Assembly (NCBI GenBank): GCA_016928395.1
Contig: JAFGKV010000106.1
Coordinates: forward strand, 1 to 15,214
DNA length: 15,214 nucleotides
Source of the DNA: Candidatus Fermentibacterota bacterium
GTDB lineage: Bacteria; JAFGKV01
Direction: 5' to 3'
The notes under the pieces: model-generated
Database searches by the model: none
What the model saw: only the letters and a program-made list of their open reading frames with translations
Told to the model about the DNA's origin: nothing
Translations under genes and position numbers: made by a program
Shown: positions 1-7,007 of the stretch, piece after piece
Layout of the letters: every line of letters starts with the position of its first letter
Numbering within the stretch: position 1 is the first letter of the stretch

Positions 1-3000
1 GATCAGGTTCCCGGTGGTTCTGATCCCGATGCTGATGAAACCGAGGATCTGACGATTCTGTTGAGCTACAAGCGGACCCCAGCGACTGCGAATTGGACTC
101 AGATCGCCCAAATCCAGAATTCGGCCACCCAGCCCGATTCGTTCCTGTGGAACATCTCGGGGCTGGCCGAAGGAACCCAGTATGCGCTTCGGGCCATCGC
201 CAGGGATCCTTCGTCCTTCGCGGATACGGCTCTGGTGCAGCCCTTCACCATCAACCGGCCGGATACGCCGTCCGTCACCGTGATCCAGCCCAATGGCGGC
301 GAGGTCATTTTGGGGCTGTACATGGTCAAATGGCGGGCCACGGATCCCGACTCGCTCTACGGCGAGCCGAACCTCAGCCTCCGCATCGATGGGTGGTACT
401 CGCCGAATGCGGGGGCGAGTTGGCAGCCCATGGTGTGGGACAGCAATCTGAATGACGGCCAGGAGCAGTGGGATACTTCGAATCTGGATGACGGTGAGGA
501 GTACCTGGTGAGACTCCGCGTGACAGACCCCCGCGGTCTGTGGGCCGAGGACACCTCGAATGGTGTGTTCACCATCGATAACAATGATCCGCCGGATGAG
601 GTTGTGCTCATCGCGCCCAATGGGGGAGAAACCTGGTACGGCGCCCAGACAGTTCGGTGGTTTGCCAGCGATCCTGATCAGCAGGACACCTTGCGAATCA
701 AACTGAACTATCGGCGATACGACCCGGCAAATCCGCAATTCTGGAATCTTATCGCGCCCGATGCCGGGGACCTTTCCAATACCGGGCAGTACCAGTGGAG
801 CATACCGACATACCTGCAGGGCCAGTACGAAATGCAGGTGGTGGCCATTGACAAGGGGGGTCTGAGCGCTTCCGATACTTCCGACGCCCCCTTTGTCATC
901 AATTCGCCTGATCCTCCCACCGTGCAGGTTACCTCCCCCAACGGCGGCGAATTCTGGACAGGCATCCAGACCATACGATGGACCGCGACCGACCCAGATC
1001 TCCAGTTCGGCGACACGCTGGCCGTCGCCATCGAGGTATCGCCCGACAGCGGTTCGACATGGATCGCCGAAGCCCAGGGTCTGGCCAATACCGGCGCATA
1101 CCAGTGGAATACCGATCAATCCGTCTATCCCGATGGTGCCCTCTACCTGATTCGCGTCTGCGCCACCGACACGTTCGTCGGCACCACGGTGTGCGATGTA
1201 AGCGACGGGCCATTTTACGTGCTCAACGACGATAGCCCGCCATCGGTAGGGGTGCTCTATCCCAATGGCGGCGAAAGCGTGCGAAACGAGGTGCTGGTGC
1301 GGTGGCTGGCCACCGACCCTGATACCACCATAGGTGACACGCTGGCAGTCGGCATTTCCTTTAGCGCGGATAGCGGGGCCTCGTGGACTGACCTGGCCGG
1401 CGGCCTGGCCAATACCGGGTCATGGCTTTGGGACATTCGTACTCTGGATGATGGCGATCAGTATCTCGTGCGGATCTCGGCCACAGACCGGCAGCAAGTG
1501 ACCGCATACGACACCTCCGACAGTACATTCGCGGTGTTCAACGATCCTGACAACCCCAGTGTCACAGTTACTTCACCCAATGGCGGCGAGCGATGGTTGG
1601 GGGTGCAGGAAGTGCTCTGGGACGCCGATGACCCCGATCTCTTCGTGGGAGACACTCTGTCTGCCACGATTTGGGTGGATTCGAGCGCCACGTCCGGCTT
1701 CCAACCCTTGCTTCTGGCCCAGGGCATACCGGGGCTTCCCGGCCGCTACGTGTGGGATACGGCCGCGTGGGGGCTTCCCGACGGCGATTGGTACCGGATC
1801 CGGGTGCGCGTCACCGACACCGATTCCCTCTCCTCCACCGACGATTCCGACGAGCCGTTTCTGCTGTTCAACAACAATGATCCGCCTACCATCTCCATTC
1901 TCCAGCCCCAGGAAGGCGACATCTGGAAAGGCGAGCAGACCATCCGGTGGTCTGCCACGGATCCCGATTTGATATGGGGGGATACCCTGGCCGTTTCGCT
2001 CTACGTCAGAGGCTCTTCTGTGCAGAGCTGGACACCCGTGGCCTTGGGCCTTGCCAATACGGGATCGCGCCTGTGGGATACCGGAAGCGTGCCTGATGGG
2101 CTCACCTACCAGATCAGGGCAGTGGCTCGGGATTCGTCGTGGCTTGAAGCCGCTGACATCTCGGGAGTTTTCGCGGTGGAGAACGTGAACGAGCCGCCGG
2201 CGCCTTTTGATCTGGTGTCGCCGGTCGAGGGTGCCACCGTGACGGTGTTCAAGCCGATGTTGCTCTGGCGAAGGGCTCTCGATATCGATGCCGGCGACCG
2301 GGTATCGTACGAGGTCGTCTACTGGCCCGACGGCGGCACTCCGATTCGATTGAGTGCCGGTCTTGACACAACCCTCACCGACCTGGGCTGGCCACAGCCC
2401 CTGATGGATGACACCAAGTATCACTGGTATGTCGAGGCCACTGACAGTCTCGGCCCCGCGACAACCCGCAGCCGCCAGACCTGGTGGTTTGTCACGAATG
2501 TTGACGGCAATGATACTCCTCAGCCGTTCAACCTTCTGGCGCCGCCCGATGGGGCATTAGTTCACCCGGATTCGGTGGTATTCCGGTGGACTGCGTCCTA
2601 CGACGAGGACGTGCTCGACTCTCTGCGCTATGAGCTGGCCGTGGATACCTTGCCCAGCCTGGCCACCGCCGAGCGGATCGACGCAGGGGGGGCGCTTTCC
2701 TGGCATATTCATCCCCTTCAGGACAATGCAACCCACTTCTGGGCGGTGCGCGCCTATGACCTGCATGGCGCAGAGCGTTGGAGCGACGAGACATGGCGGT
2801 TCACCACTGACCGCGGCAATGACGGGCCGATGCCCTTCAGCCTGAGGTTCCCTCCTTCAGGCACGGTGCTATCTACTGCTGAGAGGGACACATTGAGACT
2901 ACGGTGGTTCGCATCCAGCGACCCAGATCCGCTGGATACCATTACCTACGCCGTTGTCGTCCTGGACAGCGTGCATCCGGCGGATCCGGATTGGGCCGGA

Positions 3001-3804
3001 CAGACGACGGTACTTGATGCGAGCAGCGGCACAGCCCTGCATCTCAGGGCCGCCCTGGACACAGCAGGTATCGGTTTTCACGATAACCGCATCTATCGAT
3101 GGAGCGTTATCGCCACAGACAGCCGCGGCGTATCCACGGTATCCACGGAGACCTGGTGGTGTGCCACCAACGATGCCAATGAGCCGCCCCTTCTGTTCGA
3201 TCTGCTGTCTCCCTGTGACGGGTGTACCCTGAGTTCGGCCACTCCCCAGTTCTCTTGGCAGGCAGCCCTGGATCCCGATCCTCTGGATGCCCTTACCTAT
3301 CTTCTTGAGTACGATGTCGATCCTTCCTTCCCCACGCTGGTCGCGCATTCGGGCCTCGGCTCGACGTCCTGGGAGCCGTCCGAGCCGTTCCGTGACCGCG
3401 GCACGGTGTACTGGCGGGTCTGGGCAGTGGATGCAGGCGGCTTGCGGACTCGGTGTCGCGAGGAGTGGGAGTTCGTGATTCTTCCCCAGGCGATGATGGA
3501 GGGGTTGATCAACTACCCGAACCCATTCGCCGCTGGCCGGGAGATCACCCGTGTCCAGTACATTCTCCGGTCAGATGCGCGGGTCGAGATCAAGGTCTAT
3601 GACCTGCTGGGCGACCCGGTATGGCGGTGGTCGTGCGGGGTCGGTGAGGCGGGGGGCCGCACGGGCACTAATGTCGTCACGTGGGACGGACGCACCGAGG
3701 CTGGTACCGTGGTGGCCAATGGCGGATATCTTTGCGTGGTCAAGGCGTTTCCCCCGGGAGGGCACAGCGCCGAGGGGATGCGCAAGATCGCCGTCATGAA
3801 GTGA
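1..3804 (+). CDS. Large secreted repeat protein with C-terminal T9SS-type sorting domain (5' partial)
   Basis: The reading frame is open from base 1, so the N-terminus and any signal peptide lie outside the window; at least 1267 residues are present. The visible part has two tiers of repeats. The first has six units, each opening with a PNGGE-like block and containing WxATDPD, GDTLAV and LANTG elements. The second has four units opening with PF-x-L and containing DPDPLD-x-LxY elements. The last ~97 residues carry NYPNPF, a VYDLLGDPVW strand and GGYLCVVKA, typical of the FlgD-like/Por type A sorting domain. In FCB bacteria this domain directs export by the type IX system and surface attachment or release. 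The repeats look like fibronectin-III or Kre9/Knh-type beta-sandwiches, suggesting an adhesin, stalk or polysaccharide-binding spacer; no catalytic motif is visible. The next gene starts 31 bp after the TGA. Class is well supported; exact role is unknown. Confidence 0.88.
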   Translation, partial: DQVPGGSDPDADETEDLTILLSYKRTPATANWTQIAQIQNSATQPDSFLWNISGLAEGTQYALRAIARDPSSFADTALVQPFTINRPDTPSVTVIQPNGGEVILGLYMVKWRATDPDSLYGEPNLSLRIDGWYSPNAGASWQPMVWDSNLNDGQEQWDTSNLDDGEEYLVRLRVTDPRGLWAEDTSNGVFTIDNNDPPDEVVLIAPNGGETWYGAQTVRWFASDPDQQDTLRIKLNYRRYDPANPQFWNLIAPDAGDLSNTGQYQWSIPTYLQGQYEMQVVAIDKGGLSASDTSDAPFVINSPDPPTVQVTSPNGGEFWTGIQTIRWTATDPDLQFGDTLAVAIEVSPDSGSTWIAEAQGLANTGAYQWNTDQSVYPDGALYLIRVCATDTFVGTTVCDVSDGPFYVLNDDSPPSVGVLYPNGGESVRNEVLVRWLATDPDTTIGDTLAVGISFSADSGASWTDLAGGLANTGSWLWDIRTLDDGDQYLVRISATDRQQVTAYDTSDSTFAVFNDPDNPSVTVTSPNGGERWLGVQEVLWDADDPDLFVGDTLSATIWVDSSATSGFQPLLLAQGIPGLPGRYVWDTAAWGLPDGDWYRIRVRVTDTDSLSSTDDSDEPFLLFNNNDPPTISILQPQEGDIWKGEQTIRWSATDPDLIWGDTLAVSLYVRGSSVQSWTPVALGLANTGSRLWDTGSVPDGLTYQIRAVARDSSWLEAADISGVFAVENVNEPPAPFDLVSPVEGATVTVFKPMLLWRRALDIDAGDRVSYEVVYWPDGGTPIRLSAGLDTTLTDLGWPQPLMDDTKYHWYVEATDSLGPATTRSRQTWWFVTNVDGNDTPQPFNLLAPPDGALVHPDSVVFRWTASYDEDVLDSLRYELAVDTLPSLATAERIDAGGALSWHIHPLQDNATHFWAVRAYDLHGAERWSDETWRFTTDRGNDGPMPFSLRFPPSGTVLSTAERDTLRLRWFASSDPDPLDTITYAVVVLDSVHPADPDWAGQTTVLDASSGTALHLRAALDTAGIGFHDNRIYRWSVIATDSRGVSTVSTETWWCATNDANEPPLLFDLLSPCDGCTLSSATPQFSWQAALDPDPLDALTYLLEYDVDPSFPTLVAHSGLGSTSWEPSEPFRDRGTVYWRVWAVDAGGLRTRCREEWEFVILPQAMMEGLINYPNPFAAGREITRVQYILRSDARVEIKVYDLLGDPVWRWSCGVGEAGGRTGTNVVTWDGRTEAGTVVANGGYLCVVKAFPPGGHSAEGMRKIAVMK
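289..2180 (+). repeat. Six protein-level tandem repeats of ~107 aa (PNGGE repeats)
   Basis: PNGGE-like blocks start at 289, 616, 937, 1261, 1576 and 1906 (the last reads PQEGD). Spacings are 327, 321, 324, 315 and 330 bp. Each unit then shows a tryptophan-centred strand (RW.A.DPD), a GDTLAV-type strand in most units, a LANTG-Y/R-x-W turn and a YLIRV-x-ATD strand, ending in a short N-D-PP linker. The units are clearly diverged at DNA level, so this is an old domain array rather than a recent expansion. Confidence 0.85.
2194..3480 (+). repeat. Four protein-level tandem repeats of a second type (PF-x-L repeats)
   Basis: PF/LF-x-L openings occur at about 2203, 2524, 2833 and 3193 (spacings 321, 309 and 360 bp). 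Each unit has a conserved W-x-A strand, a D-x-LD-x-LxYx-L strand and a HxW/YRW-x-V-x-A-x-D strand, ending with WxF-x-T-N. This matches the fibronectin-III-like module often found just before Por sorting domains in FCB proteins. The family assignment rests on pattern only. Confidence 0.75.
3511..3801 (+). other. C-terminal Por secretion-system/FlgD-like sorting domain
   Basis: The domain begins with NYPNPF, continues with an RVQYILRSDARVEIKVYDL segment and a GTNVVTWDGRTEAG turn, and ends with GGYLCVVKA and a basic KIAVMK terminus. This order of elements is the standard signature of type A C-terminal targeting domains of the type IX secretion system. It is the main taxonomic clue in the window. 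Confidence 0.85.
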
Positions 3805-3823
3805 CGGCCTTTCCAACGAGCGC

Positions 3824-3828
3824 GGAGG
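3824..3828 (+). promoter_or_regulatory. Ribosome binding site deciding the start of the LPP20-like gene
   Basis: GGAGG lies 7 nt before the ATG at 3836. It favours this ATG over the TTG two codons upstream at 3830. Confidence 0.75.
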
Positions 3829-3835
3829 TTTGTAC

Positions 3836-4735
3836 ATGAGATGGACTGTGTTCGTGGCCATTGCTTTGGCCTTGCCGTGCATGGCAGCCGAATGGTGGGA
3901 GGAGGAGCTGCAAGCTCAGGAGGCTGTGGAGGAGGGCACTCCCGTGCAGGCTTGTGCAGGCAAGGTATTGTGGACTCAGGGCTTTATCGAGGTCGTGGGA
4001 GAAGCGGCCTGCGACATGGATGAGGCGCTGAGCGAGGGCCACTGCTACGTGATGGCGCGGCGCGCGGCCATCGTACTGGCCCAGGAGAAGCTGTCGGAGA
4101 CGGTGAACGGCATCGTCGTTGACGGCGAGACCCTCCTGCGCAATGAGCTGCTGAGCTCCAGTACGCTTCGCACCACGATGCGAGGCCTGGTGAAGGGCGC
4201 TCAGGTGGTTCACGAGGACAGGGTGACCCTGCCCGACGGCTCCATTCTGGCGCGGGTGTGGATGCAGCTTCCCCTGCGGGGAGAGGGCGGTCTTGCGGCC
4301 CCCATCCTCGAACATGCCGCCCAACTGTCGGCCCAGCGGCCGGTCCCTGCATTCTCGTTCGACAAGGCGCCGCCTGCTGAGCCCTTCACGGGGATCATTG
4401 TAAACGCCTCAGGTCTTCAGGCGGTGCCCGCCATGGCGCCACGGCTGCTGGTGCTGAAGGAGTTGACCGCTGCCCTGAGTGTTGAACACGTGGAGCTTGC
4501 CACGGCGCAGGAGATAGGCCTCGTGGAGTATGCGGGCTCAGTGGACGATGCCAGGGCGCTTGGCGCCCGCATCGGTTCAAATCCCTTGGTGCTGAAAGCC
4601 GAATCGAGCCACGGCGCCACCAAGTCCGACCTGGTCATCTCCGCGCAGGAGGGCACGCGGTTGGCCGCGGGTGACCCCGAGGGGACTCTGGTCAGGGCCT
4701 GCAAGGTCGTCTTCGCGGGGCATCAGTTCATCTGA
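3836..4735 (+). CDS. Exported LPP20-like protein
   Basis: A 299-residue protein starting at ATG 3836 behind a good GGAGG. Residues 1-18 form a short signal peptide (hydrophobic run, then CMAA); the Cys at 15 is not in a proper lipobox, so a soluble periplasmic form is more likely than a lipoprotein. Residues ~50-150 (GFIEVVGEA, then YVMARRAAIVLAQEKLSE, then VKGAQVV and DGSILARVWMQLPL) follow the layout of the LPP20/FlgP-like fold of envelope proteins. A second segment (~185-290) opens with FTGIIVNASGLQAVPAM and contains SNPLVLKAES and SDLVISAQEG, an arrangement I associate with uncharacterised exported proteins of FCB and deltaproteobacterial genomes. No catalytic residues can be named. Its stop overlaps the next ATG by one base, so it is probably translated together with the SpoIID-domain protein. 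Confidence 0.65.
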   Translation: MRWTVFVAIALALPCMAAEWWEEELQAQEAVEEGTPVQACAGKVLWTQGFIEVVGEAACDMDEALSEGHCYVMARRAAIVLAQEKLSETVNGIVVDGETLLRNELLSSSTLRTTMRGLVKGAQVVHEDRVTLPDGSILARVWMQLPLRGEGGLAAPILEHAAQLSAQRPVPAFSFDKAPPAEPFTGIIVNASGLQAVPAMAPRLLVLKELTAALSVEHVELATAQEIGLVEYAGSVDDARALGARIGSNPLVLKAESSHGATKSDLVISAQEGTRLAAGDPEGTLVRACKVVFAGHQFI

Positions 4736-6297
4736 TGCGACACGGCATGGCGTGGTGTCGGTGGGGCGTCATCCTCGCCTGCATGATTGCCACGGCAGGC
4801 GCCCGGGATCCCACCGCGGTGGATCGAGAGGCGACTGAGCTGCTGGACGACGGGCGGTTTCTGGAAGCGATGGCAGCCTTCGACGAGTTGACTGCCGAGG
4901 CACACCCAGCGCCTTGGCGGGCAAAGGGATACGCACGAATGGGGGGTATCATGGCGCTCTTCCTCGGCCAAAACGCCGATGCCGAGCGGGCGCTGCAGAA
5001 GGCGATCGGGCTGGATCCGAAGGGACCCATCGGCGCCGACGCTCACTTCCAGCTCGCAATGATTCTCCACGAGCAGGAACGGTATCGTGAGGCCGCAGAC
5101 CAGTTCGAGGCCTTCCTTGCCATCGATGCAGGCAGTATGAACGGCCCGACGGCTGAGTTTCTCCTGGGTCAGTGCCGGCGTCTGGCGAATGTTGCGGTTT
5201 CCGTGAGTGAGCCCGCTCTCGTCCCAACCGATGTGTTTCACCTTCGTGATGGCACAATCCGGGTCGCGGTGGTCAGGAATGCCGATCAGGTAATCCTCGG
5301 GTGCACGGGCCCTTGGGCTGCGACGGTATCCCGTCGCGACATTCGAGACCTACACCCGGGCCCACTCACGTTGAATGCCAAGGACACGGAGGTTATCGGC
5401 CTGCGGGAGCCTGTCTCCACGAGCCCGGTGTTCTCACCCACAGGGGCGGATATGGTCACGGTCAATGGGGTCCGGTTCTCGGGAGTTCTGCGGGTCCTGG
5501 CGGCCAAGGGCAAGCTCACCGTGGTGAATATCGTTGACATGGAGGACTACCTCCGGGGGGTCGTGCCGCGGGAAATGCCCGCATCGTGGCCGGCCAAAGC
5601 CCTGGAGGCGCAGGCAGTCTGTGCCCGCACCTATGCAGTGTACCATAAGGTGCGCCGGCGCGATCACGATTTTGACCTCCTGGCCACGGTCGCATCCCAA
5701 GTCTATGGCGGGGTTGACGGTCAGGACGCCCGCTCCGACAGCGCGGTGACGCGAACCCGGGGCCGGATTCTTCTCTACGAGGGAGAACCCGCCCTGACTC
5801 TGTTTCATTCCTCCAGCGGAGGGCACACCGAGGACATGGAGAAGGTCTGGGGTTCTGGTGTGCCCTACCTTGTGGCGCAGGAGGATCGTCACAGTCCTGC
5901 CAGCGCGTGGAAACTGTCGTTGAGCAAAGACGACATTGCCCGGGCCCTTTCCTCGTGCGGCGAAGATATCAAAGGGCTTCGCACCGTTGAGTTTGTGGAC
6001 AAGGATGCCTCGGGGAGGTATCAGAGGGTCAAGATCGTCCGAACCGACGGCGCCGTATTCCTGAAGAGCGATCGATTCCGTGGCTGCGTCGGTGCGGGCG
6101 CCATGAAGAGCACGCGGCTTGGGATGACGACGAAGGGTGATACCTTCGTGCTGGAAGGCACGGGATTCGGCCATGGGGTCGGCCTGTCCCAGTGGGGCGC
6201 CCGAGACATGGCCGCCCACGGCATCGATGCTTCCGCCATCCTGGCGTTCTACTATCCCGGCAGCGTGCTGGGGCGTCTCGAAATCGCCGGCGGATGA
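4735..6297 (+). CDS. TPR-SpoIID/LytB domain protein, probable peptidoglycan lytic transglycosylase
   Basis: 520 residues. The start ATG overlaps the previous TGA. A hydrophobic stretch (residues ~10-24) is followed by GAR, a likely signal peptide. Residues ~30-140 form two or three tetratricopeptide repeats (RFLEAMAAFDEL, then NADAERALQKAIGLDP, then ERYREAADQFEAFLAID). Residues ~165-515 are a SpoIID domain with its hallmarks in order: EDYLRGVVPREMP with the presumed catalytic Glu280, LEAQAVCARTYA, HSSSGGHTE (358-366) and GFGHGVGLSQWGA with His480. SpoIID proteins cleave glycan strands lacking stem peptides. In non-sporulating bacteria the family acts in cell-wall remodelling or division. The TPRs may hold it in a complex, perhaps with the upstream LPP20-like protein (inference). 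The family assignment is firm; the cellular role is not. Confidence 0.92.
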   Translation: MRHGMAWCRWGVILACMIATAGARDPTAVDREATELLDDGRFLEAMAAFDELTAEAHPAPWRAKGYARMGGIMALFLGQNADAERALQKAIGLDPKGPIGADAHFQLAMILHEQERYREAADQFEAFLAIDAGSMNGPTAEFLLGQCRRLANVAVSVSEPALVPTDVFHLRDGTIRVAVVRNADQVILGCTGPWAATVSRRDIRDLHPGPLTLNAKDTEVIGLREPVSTSPVFSPTGADMVTVNGVRFSGVLRVLAAKGKLTVVNIVDMEDYLRGVVPREMPASWPAKALEAQAVCARTYAVYHKVRRRDHDFDLLATVASQVYGGVDGQDARSDSAVTRTRGRILLYEGEPALTLFHSSSGGHTEDMEKVWGSGVPYLVAQEDRHSPASAWKLSLSKDDIARALSSCGEDIKGLRTVEFVDKDASGRYQRVKIVRTDGAVFLKSDRFRGCVGAGAMKSTRLGMTTKGDTFVLEGTGFGHGVGLSQWGARDMAAHGIDASAILAFYYPGSVLGRLEIAGG

Positions 6298-6300
6298 TCC

Positions 6301-6717
6301 ATGATTCCGGCTGAGGTTCACACCGTTCTCCTCGTTGGCGTGTGTCTCCTCACGGCGATGGCCGTCGGTCCAGTGTCCTCCCGTGCCGCACGGGCGGCTG
6401 GGGTGGGCATCTGGGTTATCATCGCCGTCATGGCCGTGGCGGTGGGAGGCGTAGCTGGCGTTCCCGTGACAGTGGTGTGCGCCGCAGTGATCGAACGCCT
6501 CGCGCGATCCCGCGCCATCACGACGCCATCTCCCGTCGGTTTTATCGGCGCTATGCTCATCGCGGCCCTGGCTGTCATGGTGGGAGTTCACGCCCTGAAT
6601 CTGCCGTTTCCCCGCGTGCCGCACGTATCGGTCGCGCCATCCCATGGGCCGTGTACCGCAATGGCGATCTCTTCCATTGGTGTGCTGGTAGCCCGGGCGG
6701 TGACGGGTCGCGGATAA
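6301..6717 (+). CDS. Small polytopic membrane protein, possibly MrpB-like
   Basis: 138 residues with about four hydrophobic segments (~7-26, 34-62, 79-98 and 117-134) and almost no acidic residues. It starts 3 bp after the SpoIID gene and its TAA overlaps the ATG of the next gene by one base. PVGFIGAMLIAAL (78-90) recalls the PGGGFIGGLLAAA element of MrpB/MnhB antiporter subunits, and TAMAISSIGVLVA (119-131) their last membrane helix. The usual length of MrpB (~140 aa) also fits, and MrpB-C-D is the normal order in Mrp operons, matching the genes that follow. The resemblance is weak: the glycine triplet and the preceding GH are absent. A NuoJ-like or DUF4040-type protein cannot be excluded. 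Reality of the gene is supported by tight packing and by hydrophobicity of this frame. Confidence 0.55.
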   Translation: MIPAEVHTVLLVGVCLLTAMAVGPVSSRAARAAGVGIWVIIAVMAVAVGGVAGVPVTVVCAAVIERLARSRAITTPSPVGFIGAMLIAALAVMVGVHALNLPFPRVPHVSVAPSHGPCTAMAISSIGVLVARAVTGRG

Positions 6718-7007
6718 TGTGCGCCATCGTTGCCTGCCGGGCTGTTGTGATTGTTGCCGGATTGGCAGTTGGTGCAGGTATACGGGCCCGGACACTGTGG
6801 GAGCTTGACAGGCCGGTTCTTCTCCTCGGCTGTGCCAGCGTCGTAGGCTCGATTTCTGCAGCATCCATTGAAGGTGGATGGGGATTGCCTCTGGTGGCCA
6901 CTCTGGGTGTGTTGGGGTATGTGCTCACGCTGGGAGTTCCCGGTGCCGAGCCGCCGGATGAATCCTCAAAGCCTTTCGGCTCACCCTTGGAGGATGAGGG
7001 CACGTGA
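6717..7007 (+). CDS. Small membrane protein, MrpC/NuoK- or MrpF-like
   Basis: 96 residues. The ATG at 6717 overlaps the upstream TAA by one base, and the TGA overlaps the next GTG by four. Three hydrophobic segments (~3-22, 33-50 and 54-74) are followed by an acidic, Pro/Ser-rich cytosolic tail of ~20 residues. WELDRPVLLLG (27-37) followed by PLVATLGVLGYVLTLGV aligns by eye with the DR-VALD and DVALVLALLGF elements of MrpF; gene order instead favours MrpC (NuoK-type). Either way the size and topology are those of the small subunits of Mrp/complex I-like membrane arms. The open frame continues upstream of 6717 but there encodes an Arg/His-rich polypeptide that is a shadow of the previous gene. 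Identity is tentative. Confidence 0.5.
   Translation: MCAIVACRAVVIVAGLAVGAGIRARTLWELDRPVLLLGCASVVGSISAASIEGGWGLPLVATLGVLGYVLTLGVPGAEPPDESSKPFGSPLEDEGT
6989..6993 (+). promoter_or_regulatory. Ribosome binding site for the 536-aa antiporter-like gene
   Basis: GGAGG inside the end of the preceding gene, 10 nt before the GTG at 7004. It supports this GTG as the start, with a GTGA overlap. Confidence 0.6.

Noticed and set aside
61-63. TTG at 61 as the start of the repeat protein
   Set aside because: The frame is open back to base 1 with sensible acidic sequence (GSDPDADETEDL) continuous with the domain, so the gene enters from outside the window.
1573-2424. 283-codon minus-strand open frame
   Set aside because: Antisense shadow of the repeat protein; no motifs and composition follows the opposite strand.
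6342-6716. N-terminal extension of the 96-aa membrane protein
   Set aside because: The extension overlaps the 138-aa gene and encodes an Arg/His/Ser-rich polypeptide; the ATG at 6717 fits the overlapping-gene pattern of the operon.
5434-6864. 476-codon minus-strand open frame
   Set aside because: It lies antisense to the SpoIID gene and two further genes, is His/Arg/Gly-rich without domain motifs, and is the usual by-product of high GC at third codon positions.
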